64,000 bases of DNA, from the NCBI RefSeq assembly GCF_040939455.1, contig NC_134107.1, positions 15,811,537 to 15,875,536 of the forward strand, given 5' to 3'. This stretch comes from Microcebus murinus. Taxonomy: Eukaryota > Chordata > Mammalia > Primates > Cheirogaleidae. Made by a program: the position numbers and the translations under genes. Positions 46,464 to 57,534 of this stretch are shown in pieces (position 1 is the stretch's first letter; each line of letters begins with the position of its first letter). The notes beneath the pieces were generated by a model, which saw nothing but the letters and a program-made list of their open reading frames with translations, was not told the origin of the DNA and did not search any database.

Positions 46464-46728
46464 CACATAGGTGCTACAGTAATAGGGTATTGGGGAGGTG
46501 GGAGGTGGGAGGGGGGAGGGGGGCGGGTATATATAAACATAAAGAGTGAGATGTGCACCATCTGGGGGATGGTCATGATTGAGACTCAGACTTTTGGGGG
46601 GAGGGGGGGAAATGGGCATTTATTGAAACCTTAAAATCTGTACCCCCATAATATGCCAAAATAAAAAAAAAAAAATTCCTCAAAAAAAAAAAAAGAACTA
46701 GCCACAATAAAAAAAAAAAAAAAAAAAA
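46464..46728 (+). mobile_element. Young 5'-truncated L1 3' end with composite poly(A) tail
   Basis: G-rich 3' UTR (46488-46527 and 46596-46610 are G runs), then 'gtacccccataatatgccaa' and a tail that reads poly(A)-ttcctc-poly(A)-gaactagccacaata-poly(A). The target duplication 'actggtcctacaa' is exact on both sides (46451-46463 and 46729-46741). Only about 265 bp of L1 remain, a typical 5'-truncated insertion. Confidence 0.88.
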
Positions 46729-46828
46729 ACTGGTCCTACAATTTAGGCACACTTCCACTAGGTGGCAGCAACATTCCACAGGGGTCAAAACCAGTAGGAA
46801 TCAGTGCAGATAATGGTTTATTAATGTT

Positions 46829-47413
46829 CAAGGTCTGTCCGGAAAGTATCCAGCCACGTAATAGAGAAATAGAGACGTTGAAGAAGATACAAGATATAAG
46901 AAACATTGTACGTAGGACAATGATGCTCCAGTCCCCTTCAAAGGAGGCACCTTGGTACCTCACACAGTTCTCCCAGCATCTCTTAAGCTAACGCATACGG
47001 GTTCAACATTCTCAGGTGTTCTGCTTGTTGCAGACCTTCCAGAACATGGATCACTTTCACCAGATTCTTGTCCATCTTTGAAGCTTTTGTGCCATACTTT
47101 TATTTGCGCTGCACTTTTGCATCATCCCGAAAACCTTCTGAATCATCTGGATAGTTTCCACGGAGAAATATTCAAGCTTAATGCAAAATTAGATGAAGAT
47201 TTGTTGCTCTACTTGCTCAGCCATTTTGAATGCTATGGCCACAAAGTACACATGCTCACTCAATGGCGTGACTAGTACAGTGAAGTCGTCATTGTTCACG
47301 CATGCGTATTCGAGTCCACTCTCCTTGGCTGCCAGGTTACGTCCATGTCGCACAAACCATTCTCATTACATTAAAATATTAACAATGGCTGGATCCTTTT
47401 CTGACAGACCTTG
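46829..47413 (-). mobile_element. Mariner DNA transposon, internally deleted, transposase remnant
   Basis: A 585-bp unit with inverted ends: CAAGGTCTGTCCGGAAAG at the left and the complement of CTTTTCTGACAGACCTTG at the right. TA follows the right end; the left flank is TT, so the TA duplication is decayed on one side. On the minus strand the right half carries a transposase amino-terminal region (MAEQVEQQIFI, later MIQKVFG, KSMAQKLQRW) broken by stops. The left half carries a carboxy-terminal region (GTKVPPLKGT, then SLSYVQCFLYL). The catalytic middle of the protein is missing. It therefore descends from a full transposase-bearing element and cannot encode an active enzyme. It resembles the mariner group known from ruminants (from memory); not confirmed. 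ORFs at 46952-47275 and 47193-47468 are shadows. Confidence 0.87.
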
Positions 47414-48070
47414 TAGTTACCTTAATTGTAATTATGCTGTTTGGGTTATTAGAGGTCTTCTACTTTAGCTCTTTAGTTTCAGAATAAAAAACTGAGGCCC
47501 TGAGAAATCCACAGCCCAATTTGCCACATTAGAATAGGAATTATGATTCAGGTCCCATGATTGCTAACTTTGTGATTTTCCCCTTTTATATATTTTAAAA
47601 AATATCTCTAAAAACTTTAAATGTACTTTTAACTTGTATTTTTGGGGGCTGCCTGGTGAAAAGACTTTGGACTTAGGTTGAAATTTTGACTAGTCACTAG
47701 TAGAAGAAATACAAACTGAGATAACTTTTCAAACTCCAATTTGAGAATCAAGATGTTTTACTGCTAAGCACCTTTGAATTTTTTTCTAGGTTTGCTTCAA
47801 AAACACCTAAAATAAATGCATTAAAATAGCTATGCTAAAACATTAAACTAACATTAAAGTAAATCATATGTTAAGAGAATATACCAGAGAATAAACTCTA
47901 AGATGCATAGAATTCTAGCAAGACAAATTTTGAGTTGAATCTCAAAGCACTGTCTTCTGCTTCTAAGCACTGATAATTCTATGTGGAGTTCATTAGTCTG
48001 TATGTGCTATTTGCTTTGATACTTTTATTTATTATGGTAAAAAGCAACTAACGTTCAACTTACTATCTGT
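47414..48070. other. Intergenic, AT-rich, unassigned
   Basis: No gene and no clear repeat. Confidence 0.35.
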
Positions 48071-48071
48071 G

Positions 48072-48655
48072 TTTGTTAGTTAGGGTTCTCTGGAGAGACA
48101 GAACCAATATAATGTAGACAGACAGACAGATAGATGAGAGGGAGTTTGTTAGGGGAATTGGCTCACGAGATTATGGAGGCTGAGAAGTTCCATGATACAA
48201 TGTCTACAAGCTGAAGGACAGGGAAGCCTGGCTTACTGGACATGAACCCATCCAACTCTGAAGGCCTCAGAACCAGGAAAGCTGATGGTGTGACTCTCAA
48301 TATTGGGCCCATGGTCTGAGAAGTTGGGGGGGGGGGCTGCTGAGGCAAGTCCCAGAGTCAGAAGGAGAACCTGGAGTTCTGACATCAAAGGGCAGGAGAA
48401 AAAATGTGTCCCAGCTCCAGAAGAGAGAGGGAGAATTTGTCTTTCCTGGGTTTTTTTTGTTCTTTTTGTGCCCTCAGCTGATTAAATGGTGCCCGCCCAT
48501 CTAAGGTGGCTCTTCCTTACTCAGTCCGTTGCTTCAAATGCCAATCTCTTCCAGAAAGACCCTCCCAGACACACCCAGAAACAATGTATTACCAGCTGTC
48601 CGGGTATCCCTTAATCCAGCCAAGTCACCGCCTAAAATTAACGATCCCACCATTG
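48072..48655 (-). mobile_element. ERV-L (MLT2-like) solo LTR, antisense
   Basis: Starts 'tgtttgttagttagggttct' and 'ctggagagacagaacc', contains 'aattggctcacgagattatg', 'ggaggctgagaagttccatg', 'cacccagaaacaatgtatta', and ends 'ctaaaattaacgatcccacc', the complement of the LTR at 30105-30571. A run of 11 G lies at about 48326. Family name is from memory. Confidence 0.65.
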
Positions 48656-49743
48656 TAACTATTTTTTAACTGTACGCTTGAGTAGTGTTAAGTATATTCA
48701 CATTTTTGTACAACAGATCTGCTTTGATACTTTTTGATGGTCACTTAAACTTCTGCTATTTTAGTCAAATTTGCTTTTTTAAAGGAAGGGTATGGAGAGC
48801 TTGTGATTTTGTGCATGACTTTCTTTCTCCTTCTCAAAGTTCTCAGAATAAGTTGACAAATACAGAATGTCCCCATTCTGCATTTTCCTGCCTAATGCAG
48901 ACATTGTTAATTAATAATTTTCTGTTTATTCTTAAGATTCTAGTTCTATTTTGTAGATAATCATTATCACTATGATCAGAGTTGGCATGAGAGATGAAAT
49001 CTATTGCTATCCTATCTTATCAAAATTTTCAAATCCTAGGAAAATGTATAGGTCATAATTATAGAGTTTGCCTTTTAAGTTTCCCAGATCTTAACTCACT
49101 ATCAAAACTCTCTAGTTGGGCTTGCCTTTTTCAGCCTCAGGATTTGCTGGGCCAGTTTATCTCCAACCCTTGATATGAGAATATTTCTCTTGATGAAGAA
49201 CTTCGTTGTCTTTTCATGTTCACGATTGATTTTGGAAGTCATTTACCTTCTTTTTCTTACAAGATCTCAGTCACTAAATTTTTTCCCCCTAAATTAAGTT
49301 TATTGCCTTGTGTGTCAGGAGTCTCAGTAATTATATATGCTCATATAGAAGACATTTCTATCATTTAATTTTTTTTTTCTTTTCAGACTATGGACTTTTA
49401 ACTTGATCTCCATGAAATAGGTTAACTCGCTTTTAGGAAATTTATTCTTTAATAAAACATTCCAAAAAGAAAATGACTATCTTAAAATATCAGACTTTCA
49501 GGGCTGGAGGGGTCCTTGGAGAAAGAACCCGATTTGCTCAGGCCTGGGGTGTTCCTTGACTTGCCCACAGTGGCACAGCCAGGTAGTGGCAGTGCTGGGC
49601 GTAGCATCCAAAATATTAAAGAGAAAAGAAATTGTTTTCATCACGATGAAAATGAGTCACAATAAAAAGTCAGAGAGAAAGGAAAGACACTTCTTGGCCA
49701 TGACCCAAGGGACAGAGTTAATGATGTTATTAGTTTACATTCA
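48656..49743. other. Intergenic, unassigned
   Basis: 48660-48720 resembles a short antisense L1 3' scrap ('gtgttaagtatattcacatt'). Nothing else recognised. Confidence 0.35.
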
Positions 49744-49965
49744 TTGAGACATTTCTATTCATTAGGCATGGTGCTAAGCCTTTCTTATTTAAATCTTGTT
49801 TAATTATCACAGCCACCTCTTTGAGGTAGGTATTATTGCGACACTGGTTTCACAAATGAGAAAGTTGATGTTTAAGAGATTAAACAACTTTGTACGTTTA
49901 TATTGATAAAATGGCACAGCCAGAATTTGAGCCCAGCTGTCTCTGTTGGAAACTTGTGTTGGTGA
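49744..49965 (-). repeat. MIR SINE, antisense
   Basis: 'cattaggcatggtgctaagc', 'tttaattatcacagccacct', 'ttgaggtaggtattattgcg', 'tttcacaaatgagaaagttg' and 'tggcacagccagaatttgag' read as the MIR complement. Confidence 0.75.
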
Positions 49966-50624
49966 CCACTGTGTGTTAGTATTAATACAAGGCTTGGTCT
50001 GTTTGCATGTGTGGTTTACGTCCGATGGAAGTTCTCTTAAGCCAAAGGCTGTCCGCTGATGCAAAAGGACATCTTCCTGGACCCAAATCAGGGACCGCTC
50101 AGTGGAGAATAAGAAGGGGACAGGAAAGAGGTCTCTGGTGATGAGTGGCTGGCCCCTCTCACCATCTCTCCAGGGAACAATTAGTACTCAGAAATGTTTA
50201 GCTCTCATTATTGCTGGGCTCTTTACGTTGGACCCTGGAGTATGTGACAGAGGCCAGCCTCTTAGAGAGAGAGTATGGCTATCTCTGCCCATTAAAATAA
50301 TGAACTCCCATAGGCCACTCAGAAGACTTGGCAACAAAGGAGCAGGGATTTCAGAGGCAGGTATTAGTATTTACAGAGGCCAAAGCATAAAAAACTGACT
50401 GAACCAGAAGCCAGGCATGGAGCAGTGGGAAATGCAGATGAACTGAGGGTTGTGAAAGATGTTATTGGAACAAAGTGACCAATATTACTTCTCTTGTAGC
50501 ACAAGATCTCGGGACACTGCTGCCTAAAGTAATTCAGTAAGTCCCACTCAGTCCTTCCAGCTTCATTCATCCAGCAAATGACAACTGTAAATTTAAGCCT
50601 ATTCTACCTTTTATTTGTCAAAAG

Positions 50625-51035
50625 GGCAGAGTAACACTACCACTTCCTGAAGCTGTTGAGAGAATTAAATGGGTTTATATAAATCAAGTCCTTAGAATAG
50701 TGCCTGGTATACAATAAGTGCTAAATAATGTGGTTATATTATATATTATATAATTATTTTTATTATATTATTATGATTGTGATTATATTCTATACTACAT
50801 ATTTTATTATAATAATAGTAGGCCAAATTATAACTCATAATAACTCATAGGCTGAACACTCTGCTAAACTCTGAGGTTAAGCAGTGCAAAAAATTCATTT
50901 ATTCAACAAATGTTTACTGGGTGCCTATGTCCCAGGCACCATTTTAGGCATTCAGAATAGATCAATAAACAGAACAGACAAAACGCCCTGTCTGCCTCTG
51001 AGTATCTTACATTCTGGTAGGGAAGATTTCATTAA
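50625..51035 (+). repeat. MIR 3' end followed by an old mammalian repeat
   Basis: 50625-50740 has 'gagagaattaaatgggttta' and 'agtgcctggtatacaataag' (MIR). 50890-51035 has 'attcaacaaatgtttactgg', 'gtgcctatgtcccaggcacc' and 'tctgagtatcttacattctg' (old repeat as at 1950, 5160 and 26950). The AT-rich stretch between them is unassigned. Confidence 0.55.
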
Positions 51036-51229
51036 GATAAGAAACACCAAACTCATTTTCACTCCTTTTTGATGGGATTCTATAGGTTGATGCCATGGTC
51101 AAGAGCAGTCTAGGCTCCGCTTGGTTTCGACTGTTCAGTCAATGATTTGGGAGATTTGAAACTTGCTGAAAACACAAAGCTTGGAGTGGTTTTTAATATG
51201 ATGAATAACAAAGAAGACCATCAGATGGT

Positions 51230-51470
51230 TGCCCTCCCTCTCTCTCTCTTTCTCTTTCCCTCCCTCCCTTCCTTCCTTCCTCTCTTTCCTTTCCTTCCAT
51301 TCTTCCCTCCTTCCTTCCTTCCTTCCTTCCTTCCTTCCTTCCTTCCTTCCTTCCTTCCTTCCTTCCTTCCTTCCTTCCTTCCTTCCTTCCTTCCTTCCTT
51401 CCTCTCCTTTCTTTCCTTTCTTTCGCTCCTTTCTTTTCTTTCTTTCGCTCCTTTCTTTTCTTTCTGACTG
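51230..51470 (+). repeat. Polypyrimidine tract with (CCTT)n microsatellite
   Basis: About 240 bp of pure pyrimidine on the plus strand, the core being perfect CCTT units from about 51308 to 51402. It abuts the 3' end (poly(T) side) of the Alu that follows and is probably an expanded, mutated Alu tail. The proline/serine-rich ORFs spanning it are artefacts. Confidence 0.92.
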
Positions 51471-51737
51471 AGTCTCACTCTGTTGCCCAGACTACGGTGT
51501 GATCATAGCTTACTGTAACCTCAAACTCCCGGTCTCAAACAATCTCCCACCTTGGCCTCCCAAGTAGCTGGGACTACAGGCATATGCCACCAGCTAATTT
51601 AAATTTTTTTTTTTTTTTTTGAGACGGAGTCTCCCTGTGTTGCGTAGACTGGTCTTGAACTCTTGGCCTTAAGGAGTCCTCTAGCTTTGGCCTCCCAAAG
51701 TGCTGGGATTACAGGCATGAGCTTCTGTGCCCAGCCA
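51466..51737 (-). mobile_element. Alu SINE, antisense
   Basis: 'gactgagtctcactctgttg', 'tcatagcttactgtaacctc' and a middle T20 tract (51605-51620) then 'gagacggagtctccctgtgt' and 'caaagtgctgggattacagg'. The strepsirrhine hallmark is not evident here. Confidence 0.85.
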
Positions 51738-51819
51738 AAACTCAGGTTTCTGATTCCCAATCACTTTCTATAGTAGTCGAGTGATTCTCTTTTAGTCAAT
51801 ATAATATATATCATATATA

Positions 51820-51955
51820 TTTTTAAAAATTTTTATGTATTTTTTTCCTTTTTAAAAATTTTAATAGATTGAGGGCATACTAGCTGAATTCCAACACGGT
51901 ATATATTGTACAGTGGTGAAGTCTTGGCTTTTGGTGTAGCATACAGATCTTAAAT
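51820..51955 (-). mobile_element. L1 3' UTR scrap, antisense
   Basis: 'ttttaatagattgagggcat' and 'tatattgtacagtggtgaag' followed by 'tcttggcttttggtgtag' resemble the L1MA-type 3' UTR complement. Short. Confidence 0.5.
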
Positions 51956-52100
51956 GGTGCCTAGAGATTATCCTAGGTTGACTTCCTCTGAGAAGACTTT
52001 GTCTGGGAGGTGGCTGGACTTTAGGTGTTAGCTGTTTATATGATCTTCCAGGAAATATCCACTCTTATGATAACAAACAAAATCTAACTGACCACAGAAT

Positions 52101-52121
52101 CGCTCCTTTTCTTTATGCAGG
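52101..52121 (+). promoter_or_regulatory. Candidate 3' splice site before OR5A2 coding exon
   Basis: A pyrimidine-rich run (cgctccttttctttatgcag, 52101-52120) ends in CAG 11 bp before the OR5A2 ATG. OR genes usually have a noncoding 5' exon spliced to an acceptor just upstream of the start; this fits, but no transcript data are available. Confidence 0.4.
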
Positions 52122-52131
52122 AAGCAGGCCT

Positions 52132-53091
52132 ATGGCTATAGGAAGGAACAACACAATTGTGACAAAATTCATCCTCCTGGGATTCTCGGATCATCCTCAA
52201 ATGAAGATTTTCCTTTTCGTGTTATTTCTGGGGATCTACCTCCTGACCCTGGCCTGGAACCTGAGCCTCATCGCCCTCATCAGGATGGACTCTCACCTGC
52301 ACACGCCCATGTACTTCTTCCTCAGTAACCTGTCCTTCCTGGACATCTGCTATGTGTCTTCCACGGCCCCCAAGATGCTCTCTAACATCATCGCAGAGCA
52401 GAAAACCATTTCCTTCGTTGGCTGCGCCACGCAGTACTTCGTCTTCTGTGGGATGGGGCTGACCGAGTGCTTTCTCCTGGCAGCCATGGCCTATGACCGG
52501 TACGCTGCCATCTGCAACCCGCTGCTCTACACGGCCCTCGTGTCCCACACGCTTTGCCTAAAGATGGTGGCTGGCGCCTACGTGGGTGGATTCCTTAGTT
52601 CTTTGATTGAAACATACTCTGTCTATCAGCACGATTTCTGTGGGCCCAACATGATCAACCACTTCTTCTGTGACCTCCCTCCAGTCCTGGCTCTGTCCTG
52701 CTCTGACACTTTTACCAGCCAGGTGGTGACCTTCGCAGTGGGCATTCTGGTTGGAGTGGCGTCTGTCTTTGTGGTCCTCATCTCTTATGGTTACATTGTT
52801 GCCGCGGTTCTGAAGATCAGCTCAGCTGAAGGTAGGACCAAGGCCTTCAGCACGTGTGCCTCTCATCTGACTGCTGTGACCCTCTTCTATGGCTCTGGTC
52901 TCTTCATGTACATGCGCCCTAGTTCCAGCTACTCCCTAAACCGGGACAAGGTGGTGTCTGTATTCTATGCCGTGGTGATCCCCATGGTGAATCCCATCAT
53001 CTACAGTTTTAGGAATAAGGAGATTAAAAATGCCATGAGGAAAGCTGTGAAAAGGGACCCTGTGCTTTCTCACGGGCATTCATTTTTCTGA
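52132..53091 (+). CDS. OR5A2: Olfactory receptor OR5A2, 319 aa, intact
   Basis: Odorant GPCR; the human protein responds to several classes of musk (established knowledge, from memory). Start ATG at 52132 gives MAIGRNNT, as in human OR5A2 (MAVGRNNT); sequon at Asn6. Motifs: LHTPMY at 56-61, Cys98 and Cys180, MAYDRYAA at 119-126 with intact [12 protein letters not shown] at 237-245, PMVNPIIY at 284-291. TM3-TM4 ([19 protein letters not shown]) is the OR5A signature. Residue 172 is Pro in GPNMINHF; a Pro172 to Leu change in humans has been linked to weaker musk perception. The tail ends SHGHSFF, a few residues shorter than human. It is divergent from OR5A1, as in the human cluster. The coding region is GC-rich against AT-rich surroundings. 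AATAAA signals lie 161 and 188 bp past the stop. The large antisense ORF at 52222-52548 is a shadow. Confidence 0.96.
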   Translation: MAIGRNNTIVTKFILLGFSDHPQMKIFLFVLFLGIYLLTLAWNLSLIALIRMDSHLHTPMYFFLSNLSFLDICYVSSTAPKMLSNIIAEQKTISFVGCATQYFVFCGMGLTECFLLAAMAYDRYAAICNPLLYTALVSHTLCLKMVAGAYVGGFLSSLIETYSVYQHDFCGPNMINHFFCDLPPVLALSCSDTFTSQVVTFAVGILVGVASVFVVLISYGYIVAAVLKISSAEGRTKAFSTCASHLTAVTLFYGSGLFMYMRPSSSYSLNRDKVVSVFYAVVIPMVNPIIYSFRNKEIKNAMRKAVKRDPVLSHGHSFF

Positions 53092-53251
53092 CCCCATGGG
53101 CTAATGTTTACAGTGAAGCTGTGAGCCGGGTCAACTGTCCAGATGCTTATGTAGTTTTGGAACAGTAGAGCCACATGAAGATTTGTGTGGACCAGGCTCT
53201 TTGCCCCCTTTCTAAGATTCCACTAACCAGTTTACTTCTTGGCTATTAGAA

Positions 53252-53284
53252 AATAAATTGGCCAATATGGGTTTCTAGAATAAA
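53252..53284 (+). terminator. Candidate polyadenylation signals for OR5A2
   Basis: Two AATAAA hexamers (53252-53257 and 53279-53284) lie 161 and 188 bp downstream of the OR5A2 stop. Position is plausible for a short 3' UTR, but AATAAA is common in AT-rich DNA. Confidence 0.35.
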
Positions 53285-53984
53285 ATAGTGTTGCATAGAG
53301 TGAGATTTTAAATGCTCAATTTAGCAGAAAACTTCACCACGACAAAAAAAAAACAAAACCATCCTGGAATGTTAAAATAGAGCTTGTGCCTGTAGGAGAA
53401 GAACTATAGAAAAATTAGTCCAGCATTTATGGGGGTGATCCTTAAGGTGCTATATAGCAGCATGACCCGCAGAAGATGACAGTCTTTCAGAACACGGTTG
53501 CCTTTTCCTCTTCTGAGATTCTCAAATGCTTTCTTTAGAGCTCGGGAGGACTGCAAGGCAGACCCCATCACCTGTTTGAGAATCTGGCTGTAAGGAGCCA
53601 CTGCGGCTGACGAGGGTATATTAATACTCTTCAGATGGATTAAGGCAGGAACTCTGATTTGAACCTTAAAGACTAAGCAAATGGAGCAACCTCTTGGCCA
53701 ATTCAATCAATGATACAAAATGTTGTCTACTAAAATGATTTAAATAAAACCAAGAAATTACTGCTTAAGCCCAAAGTAACAGCTTTATAACCAACCCTCA
53801 AAAGTTTCTTTGGAATCTAGAAGAGCACACACTCATTTGGGGTAAAAGGGTTGAGATAAATTCTAGGTGAGAACTTAGCCAAGGAATTGAAGACAATGAT
53901 TTTTCTTCTGCACATTTTCCCAGAACTTTTTAACGTGTCCTTGAACTGGCAGTAAAAAACTAGAATCGATTTATGCCTCTGTGG
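53285..53984. other. Intergenic, unassigned
   Basis: A 100-codon minus-strand ORF (53404-53706) has no recognisable domain. Confidence 0.35.
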
Positions 53985-54215
53985 TCTTTCGACGGAAGGG
54001 CATAAAAGAGTGAGTAAATTATGTCTCCCTGTGTGTCCATGGGCAATTTACTAGGACTCTGTGTGCCTCAGTTCCTCATCTGCAAATTAGAAATAATAAT
54101 AGTAATTATCTGCTAGGATTATTGTGAAGAATTAAAGTGTGCCTGTGAATGCTTAGGGTAGTGCCTTGCATATAGGAAATGTTCAAGAGGTGCTATTATT
54201 ATTATTATTATTAGA
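53985..54215 (+). repeat. MIR SINE with trailing (TTA)n
   Basis: 'tgtgtccatgggcaatttac', 'tgcctcagttcctcatctgc', 'gctaggattattgtgaagaa', 'tagtgccttgcatatagga', then 'ttattattattatta'. Confidence 0.75.
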
Positions 54216-54344
54216 TAATGACTTATCATTATCCAAGCCAAAGAAATAGAACCCATTTCCTTCATATGGTGGAAAATGTGAGCTTTGTAATGGCTTTGCT
54301 ACACTGGAAAGAGGGTTGGGAGAGACTATCCCAAAAAGCAGTTA

Positions 54345-54575
54345 AGAATATTCATTTTTAAGTCAGCAGACCTGCGATTATTAATCTCATTTCTGCTATT
54401 TTGTAGGCATGTGGCTTTATGCAGCTTATTTATAGGCTCTATTTTCCTCTGTAAAATGAGGATAATAATTGTATCTACCTCATAAAATTGATGCAACAAT
54501 TAAGTGAGAATATGCACCAAAAGAGAATATGCCAGTGCCTGGCATATGGTGATAGTTAATAGATGTCAGGTTGTG
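54345..54575 (+). repeat. MIR SINE
   Basis: 'gcagacctgcgattattaat', 'cctctgtaaaatgaggataa', 'tctacctcataaaattgatg', 'gccagtgcctggcatatggt'. Confidence 0.75.
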
Positions 54576-57534
54576 TTATTAGTCAATCAGTCAATATTTT
54601 TTTAGCCAAGTTTGTATAAATAAACCAAACAAAGAAATACAGGGAAATGTGCTAAAAAGAGACAAAAGAAATAGCTTTGGAATATCTCCAACTGGGACAT
54701 GTCAGTCTCAGTGAGAAGACACACCCATGCTCTCATGTCTGCTATTTCTCTTGCACAAAAGAAGTGGTCCCTAGGGAATCAGAACAAGCTTAGGTTCATA
54801 GATGTGGCCACTGTGCCAACTCCCTCAGCAACCCGGATGCCTCCCCCTCTTCCCTACAGCCACTTCCCCCACTTCTCGATCTGTCCTCCAGCTCACCAAA
54901 CTCCTGTCTTTCAGTTTACCCATTTTTAAAGTGGTAGCTAATTTTAGGTTCTAGTGCCAAAAGTCATTGAAGCCACACAACCAACTAAATAAAATGTTTC
55001 ATGATTTGGATTTACGTGGAGCTGTCGCTGATCTATTATTATCTCTAAACTTTTTCGGTGAAATGCGATTCCGAATACAAAATCTTTATTAAACATCTCT
55101 CTCGTTTTGGCCACATATATATTTGCTAGTAATGGAAATTTTCTCTTTGCACTGAGAAGCTATAAGGTACTTTTGCAGTTTGCCCAACTGCCAGGGAGAG
55201 TGTGAGGCTCATTAATAATGATCAATCATTAATAATGACTCATAAGATGGGGTATTGGTTGCAAGACTTGAATGAAGCAAAAATGATCGGGGGTTTACAG
55301 TAAACAACATGCTAAATAAGACTTCTCAAATAAGTACATTTATTATGGGGCATATAAGCAGACATGCATTAACAGAATAGTTTGGGTACTGAAGGAATTA
55401 GGCATTTGATAGGCATTTAGAGCAGGACAAGGTACACCTCTCTCTGGGGAGGGCTGGCTAGCTGGGGCTGGAACTCACTTTAGTAAAATTACCACCATCC
55501 AGGGTGTGGCACTCCTCTTGGCAACCTTAGAAAATCCTTCCCAGATGGGCTGAAGTTAACCAAGCTCAGAATAGCTAACTGCATACGCCAGAATGCCAGT
55601 TTTAATTTTTAGTGAAGAACAAAACTGCCAAGCTTGTGCTTGTGCCAGTGGCACAATTCTCCATCTGTTGAGGAAGCCACATAGAAAGACAAATTACAAT
55701 CGAAAGTTTATTTGGAGAAAAAGGGCTCAGAGCAAAGTGGATAACATCCATTAGCACCTGATGAACCCAGTGAGGGGTCCAGACAGATGAGGCCCTGGGC
55801 ACTACCAATATTTGTCCCCAAACATCCCTTTTCCTCTCTTCCAAGGTGACCATCCTCCCTTCTAATCAATCTTTTGGTCTAAGGAATATATTTTCTCTAA
55901 AATGCTTCTGTTACATAATTTATTTATCTATGGTGGCCTGATTTTATGGTTTAATTTTAAGAGATTTGCAGACACCTGGCTGCTGTCCCTATGTACCACC
56001 AACATTCCCCTAATTTTTTTGTAGGTACGTCGTACAATCACATACTCATGAATTAGTGCTTTAACTTTTGTCTAAAGATTAATAGTCTCATGTTTCTAGT
56101 CTTAAACCTAGACAAACCTAGATTTTGCCTGTTCTCTGATCATCCACACAAATGAAGAATCGCTTGCATTCCATTTGCCTGTGTCCAGATAACTGATCGG
56201 GGTCTCCCTGACCTAAAAAGAGCAGCGACAGTCTGCCTACCTTGTGTATAAGGAGACACACTGCATACCCCAGCATTCTCCCATAGCTTGATCTACGAGT
56301 ACCTTCCCTGAATTCTTGATGTTTCATCCTCCTGTCTGTAACACCCCCAGACCCACTGGGGAAGATCACCCAACTGTCTATATCTGACCTTTGCTGCTTT
56401 TATTCCACCCTCACTCTTGTCATACTCTACTCTCCCCTTGTGTTGGCCAAGACCTCCTATGTGCAATGTTGCTTGTGGGCCTGGCCAGAGATGAGATTCC
56501 CCTCTTTCCTACAAGCAAAAAAATAGCCATAGGAGGCTAGGAGATTTTACCAACTAGATGTAGCAGTTTCAATGGTGCCAGACCAAATGGCTGGCACTAT
56601 CTAGTTGGAAGGGAGACAAACCACACACTTTGTGTGGGACCACACTCTAGCAATAACCAGGCGGCGCGGACCCAGAGAGACCTCATGGAAGAACAGAGAT
56701 GATTTTTGTCTCCCTTTTAAAGCCAAGTTCTTCGGAAATGGAACTTAACAATGCCAGACTGGACTTAAGTCTGTCAGCATACATAGAAAAACTGGCATGC
56801 AGAAAGTATTAGCTTTGATATTGTATGGTATTTTCTTGTTCGTTTTAATATAACTTCGTTCTTATGCAAAAGGAGGCTGTGTTATTTTCAATCTTAAGAA
56901 ATCCTTGATTTCCCAAGAAAGATTACAGGCCTGGTTGAGGTTGAAGTAATAAATATATAAAACTAAAAAACAACAACAACAAAAAAAACAAAGAAATTCT
57001 TAAGGAGTAAAATTGATCCACTTGGTTTGGAAGGCCTGAGTCTGTAAGTCAGACAGACGCTGACAGTCATTTCCTAACAAAGGAAAGCCATGCATATTGT
57101 CTGGCAGGGGTCATTTCACCCCTTGTTTGGAGCCTCAACCTGCAATACAGTTGGCCATGAGGCTCCACCTAGGGTTCAGCTGCAGCTGGAGGTGTCCTTG
57201 GAGCCTAACAGGAAGAGGTGGGTTCTGAGAAGCCCTGCGTCCACCCAGTGTCCCCTCTCCTCCTTTCACACGTCTTGTAACGGACACTCTCGTATTGTCA
57301 ACACAGTGGCACTTGTACAGATGCCACTCTTTTCTTGCAGACCTTCTTTTTACCAGAAGGCAAAGAAACTATTTCTTCTCTTTTTAACACTTTTGATGTC
57401 TATGGCTTCCAGATCTTGGAAGGTTCTGGAATTGTTTTCCATCATACATGCCATCCCTGGTAGTTTTCTAACAGAAGGTCATGCAGAAGATTTTCCTGCT
57501 TTAGCAAGTTAAGCACCTTTTTATTAGGACTTGG
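54576..57534. other. Long intergenic stretch, no gene recognised
   Basis: ORFs at 54699-54929, 55602-55853, 56118-56369 and 57090-57512 (140 codons) show no known domain, no obvious splice context and lie on both strands. About 55600-56400 on the minus strand contains an AATAAA and reads somewhat like an LTR end, but no boundaries or target duplication were found, so it is left unassigned. Confidence 0.4.

Noticed and set aside
51147..51478. Proline/serine/leucine-rich and lysine/glycine/arginine-rich ORFs
   Set aside because: They are translations of the (CCTT)n microsatellite on each strand.
55600..56400. Possible LTR on the minus strand
   Set aside because: An AATAAA and a terminal-looking stretch are present, but no TG/CA boundaries, target duplication or family match could be found.
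57090..57512. 140-codon plus-strand ORF
   Set aside because: No recognisable domain, low-complexity composition and no supporting gene structure; an ORF of this length is expected by chance in 64 kb of GC-mixed DNA.
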